Assembly: GCA_021805485.1 (NCBI GenBank)
Contig: JAJZFF010000089.1
Coordinates: 1-6,425, forward strand
From: Pseudomonadota bacterium
GTDB lineage: Bacteria > Pseudomonadota > Alphaproteobacteria > Acetobacterales > Acetobacteraceae
Direction of reading: 5' to 3'
Length of the DNA: 6,425 nt
Notes under the pieces: model-generated
Databases searched by the model: none
Seen by the model: only the letters and a program-made list of their open reading frames with translations
Told to the model about the DNA's origin: nothing
Translations under genes and position numbers: made by a program
Part shown: positions 5,457 to 6,425 of the stretch, one piece after another
Position numbering within the stretch: the first letter of the stretch is position 1
Layout of the letters: every line of letters starts with the position of its first letter

Positions 5457-5461
5457 AGGCC

Positions 5462-6425
5462 ATGGCCCGGCATATCGGCATCCTGATCTATCAGGACTTC
5501 CAGATCCTCGACGCCTCGGGGCCGATCACGGCGTTCGAGATCGCCGCGCGGCATCAGGCGGACGTGTATCGGCTGGCGATCCTCTCCGCATCTGGCGGCC
5601 CCGTCCGCTCATCGTCCGGCGCCGTGCTGGGCAGCGAACCCGCCAGTGCGGCCGGTGCGCTGGACACTCTGATCGTGACGGGCGGCAGAGGCTGCCGGCG
5701 GGCAATGGAGTGTCCCGAGATCCGTGCCTTCGTCGTGGCGCAGGCGCGGGGAGCGAGGCGGCTGTGCAGCGTCTGTTCGGGTGCTTTCCTGCTGGCGGCG
5801 GCGGGCGTTCTGGACGGGCGGCGGGTGACGACGCATTGGCGACGGACGGAGGAACTGGCGCGGCTGTTTCCGCGCCTCCTGGTCGAGCCGGATGCCATTC
5901 ACATCCGTGACGGGGCGATATGGACCTCGGCGGGGATTACCGCCGGCATCGATCTGTCGCTGGCGCTGATCGCCGGGGACCTGGGCGAGGCGGTGGCGCG
6001 GCGCGTGGCGCAGGAGATGGTGGTCTATTATCGCCGGCCGGGCGGGCAGTCGCAGTTTTCGGCGCTGATCGAGATGGGCGGAGGAGACGGACGCTTCGCC
6101 GGGCTGCTCGGCTGGATGCGCGACCATCTGGACGCGCGTCTGACCGTCGAGGTGCTGGCCGAACGGGCCGCGATGAGTCCACGGCATTTCTCGCGGGCAT
6201 TCAGCCGGTCGGTCGGCATGAGTCCGGCGAGGGCGGTGGAGCGCCTGCGGCTGGAGACCGCGCGCGAGCGGGTCGAACATTCCAGCATGCCCATCGAGGC
6301 GATTGCCGCAATGGTCGGGTTTCACGACCCGGAACGCATGCGGCGGGCGTTCCTGCGCGCCTTCGGCCAGCCGCCGCAGGCCTTGCGCCGCAGCGCGCAA
6401 GCGCAATGGCGGCGACGGGTCACGC
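5462..6425 (+). CDS. GlxA-type transcriptional regulator, DJ-1/PfpI domain plus AraC HTH (3' end beyond the window)
   Basis: The frame is open from ATG 5462 to the window edge, 321 codons, which is close to the usual full length of about 320-330. Residues 1-190 form a DJ-1/PfpI-like domain: MARHIGILIYQDFQILDASGP, TLIVTGG (69-75), an elbow SVCSGAFLLAAAGVL with Cys105, TTHWRRTEEL and SAGITAGIDLSLAL. Residues 215-315 form an AraC/XylS DNA-binding domain with two helix-turn-helix units, LTVEVLAERAAMSPRHFSRAF and a second around IEAIAAMVGFHDPERMRRAF, ending FGQPPQALRR. In this family the DJ-1 domain usually senses a ligand rather than catalysing. There is no clear Shine-Dalgarno before the ATG (only CAGG close by), so the start could be leaderless. 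Its divergent neighbour carries a related fold and is the likely target gene. Confidence 0.88.
   Translation, partial: MARHIGILIYQDFQILDASGPITAFEIAARHQADVYRLAILSASGGPVRSSSGAVLGSEPASAAGALDTLIVTGGRGCRRAMECPEIRAFVVAQARGARRLCSVCSGAFLLAAAGVLDGRRVTTHWRRTEELARLFPRLLVEPDAIHIRDGAIWTSAGITAGIDLSLALIAGDLGEAVARRVAQEMVVYYRRPGGQSQFSALIEMGGGDGRFAGLLGWMRDHLDARLTVEVLAERAAMSPRHFSRAFSRSVGMSPARAVERLRLETARERVEHSSMPIEAIAAMVGFHDPERMRRAFLRAFGQPPQALRRSAQAQWRRRVT

Noticed and set aside
5609..6406. 265-codon minus-strand frame
   Set aside because: It is antisense to the GlxA-type regulator; the plus-strand frame has clear DJ-1 and AraC motifs.
1..6425. CRISPR arrays, tRNA or rRNA genes, insertion sequences
   Set aside because: No regularly spaced repeats, cloverleaf-like sequence, rRNA-like stretch or transposase was seen on either strand.

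Overview
The window is GC-rich with strongly GC-biased third codon positions. Protein families and terminators point to an alphaproteobacterium: a DUF4142 lipoprotein, a CHASE4-GGDEF-EAL c-di-GMP protein, an isonitrile hydratase-like DJ-1 protein and a GlxA-type AraC regulator. I cannot fix the genus; a sphingomonad or a relative is only a guess.

Layout. Positions 1-44 hold the last codons of a plus-strand gene, closed by a strong intrinsic terminator (69-95). Convergent to it is a DUF4142 outer-membrane lipoprotein gene (97-627, minus). The 530-bp gap that follows contains no convincing protein gene. It holds two similar candidate small-RNA units (about 766-855 and 1040-1116). Each has a 5' hairpin, an exposed C/U-rich CUCCUCCC-type segment able to pair with Shine-Dalgarno sequences, and a terminator whose 3' arm contains UCCGGGGCC. 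A 14-bp palindrome and a 19-bp dyad lie in the same gap.

Positions 1215-3494 encode a two-transmembrane CHASE4-GGDEF-EAL protein that is broken in this sequence. An exact 50-bp tandem duplication (1453-1552) shifts the frame between the sensor N-terminus and the GGDEF domain. A second shift near 3257-3264 detaches the last catalytic residues of the EAL domain. The two shifts cancel, so the beginning and end share a frame while the middle lies in another. By coincidence that middle frame is open upstream, so an apparently intact 801-residue reading frame exists that carries a false N-terminus and a false C-terminus.

Positions 3495-3960 and 4291-4687 are gene-poor. Between them lies a small Tat-type exported protein with an acidic xD-repeat region and a Gly-rich tail (3961-4290), followed at a distance by a terminator of the same hairpin family as the sRNA terminators. 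The second gap also contains a 12-codon reading frame behind a consensus Shine-Dalgarno and a 13-bp hairpin.

The right end is a divergent pair: an isonitrile hydratase-like DJ-1/PfpI enzyme (4688-5383, minus) and a GlxA-type regulator made of a DJ-1 domain and an AraC DNA-binding domain (5462 to the window edge, plus). Their 78-bp shared promoter contains a perfect 7-10-7 inverted repeat, which suggests that the regulator controls the enzyme gene and itself.
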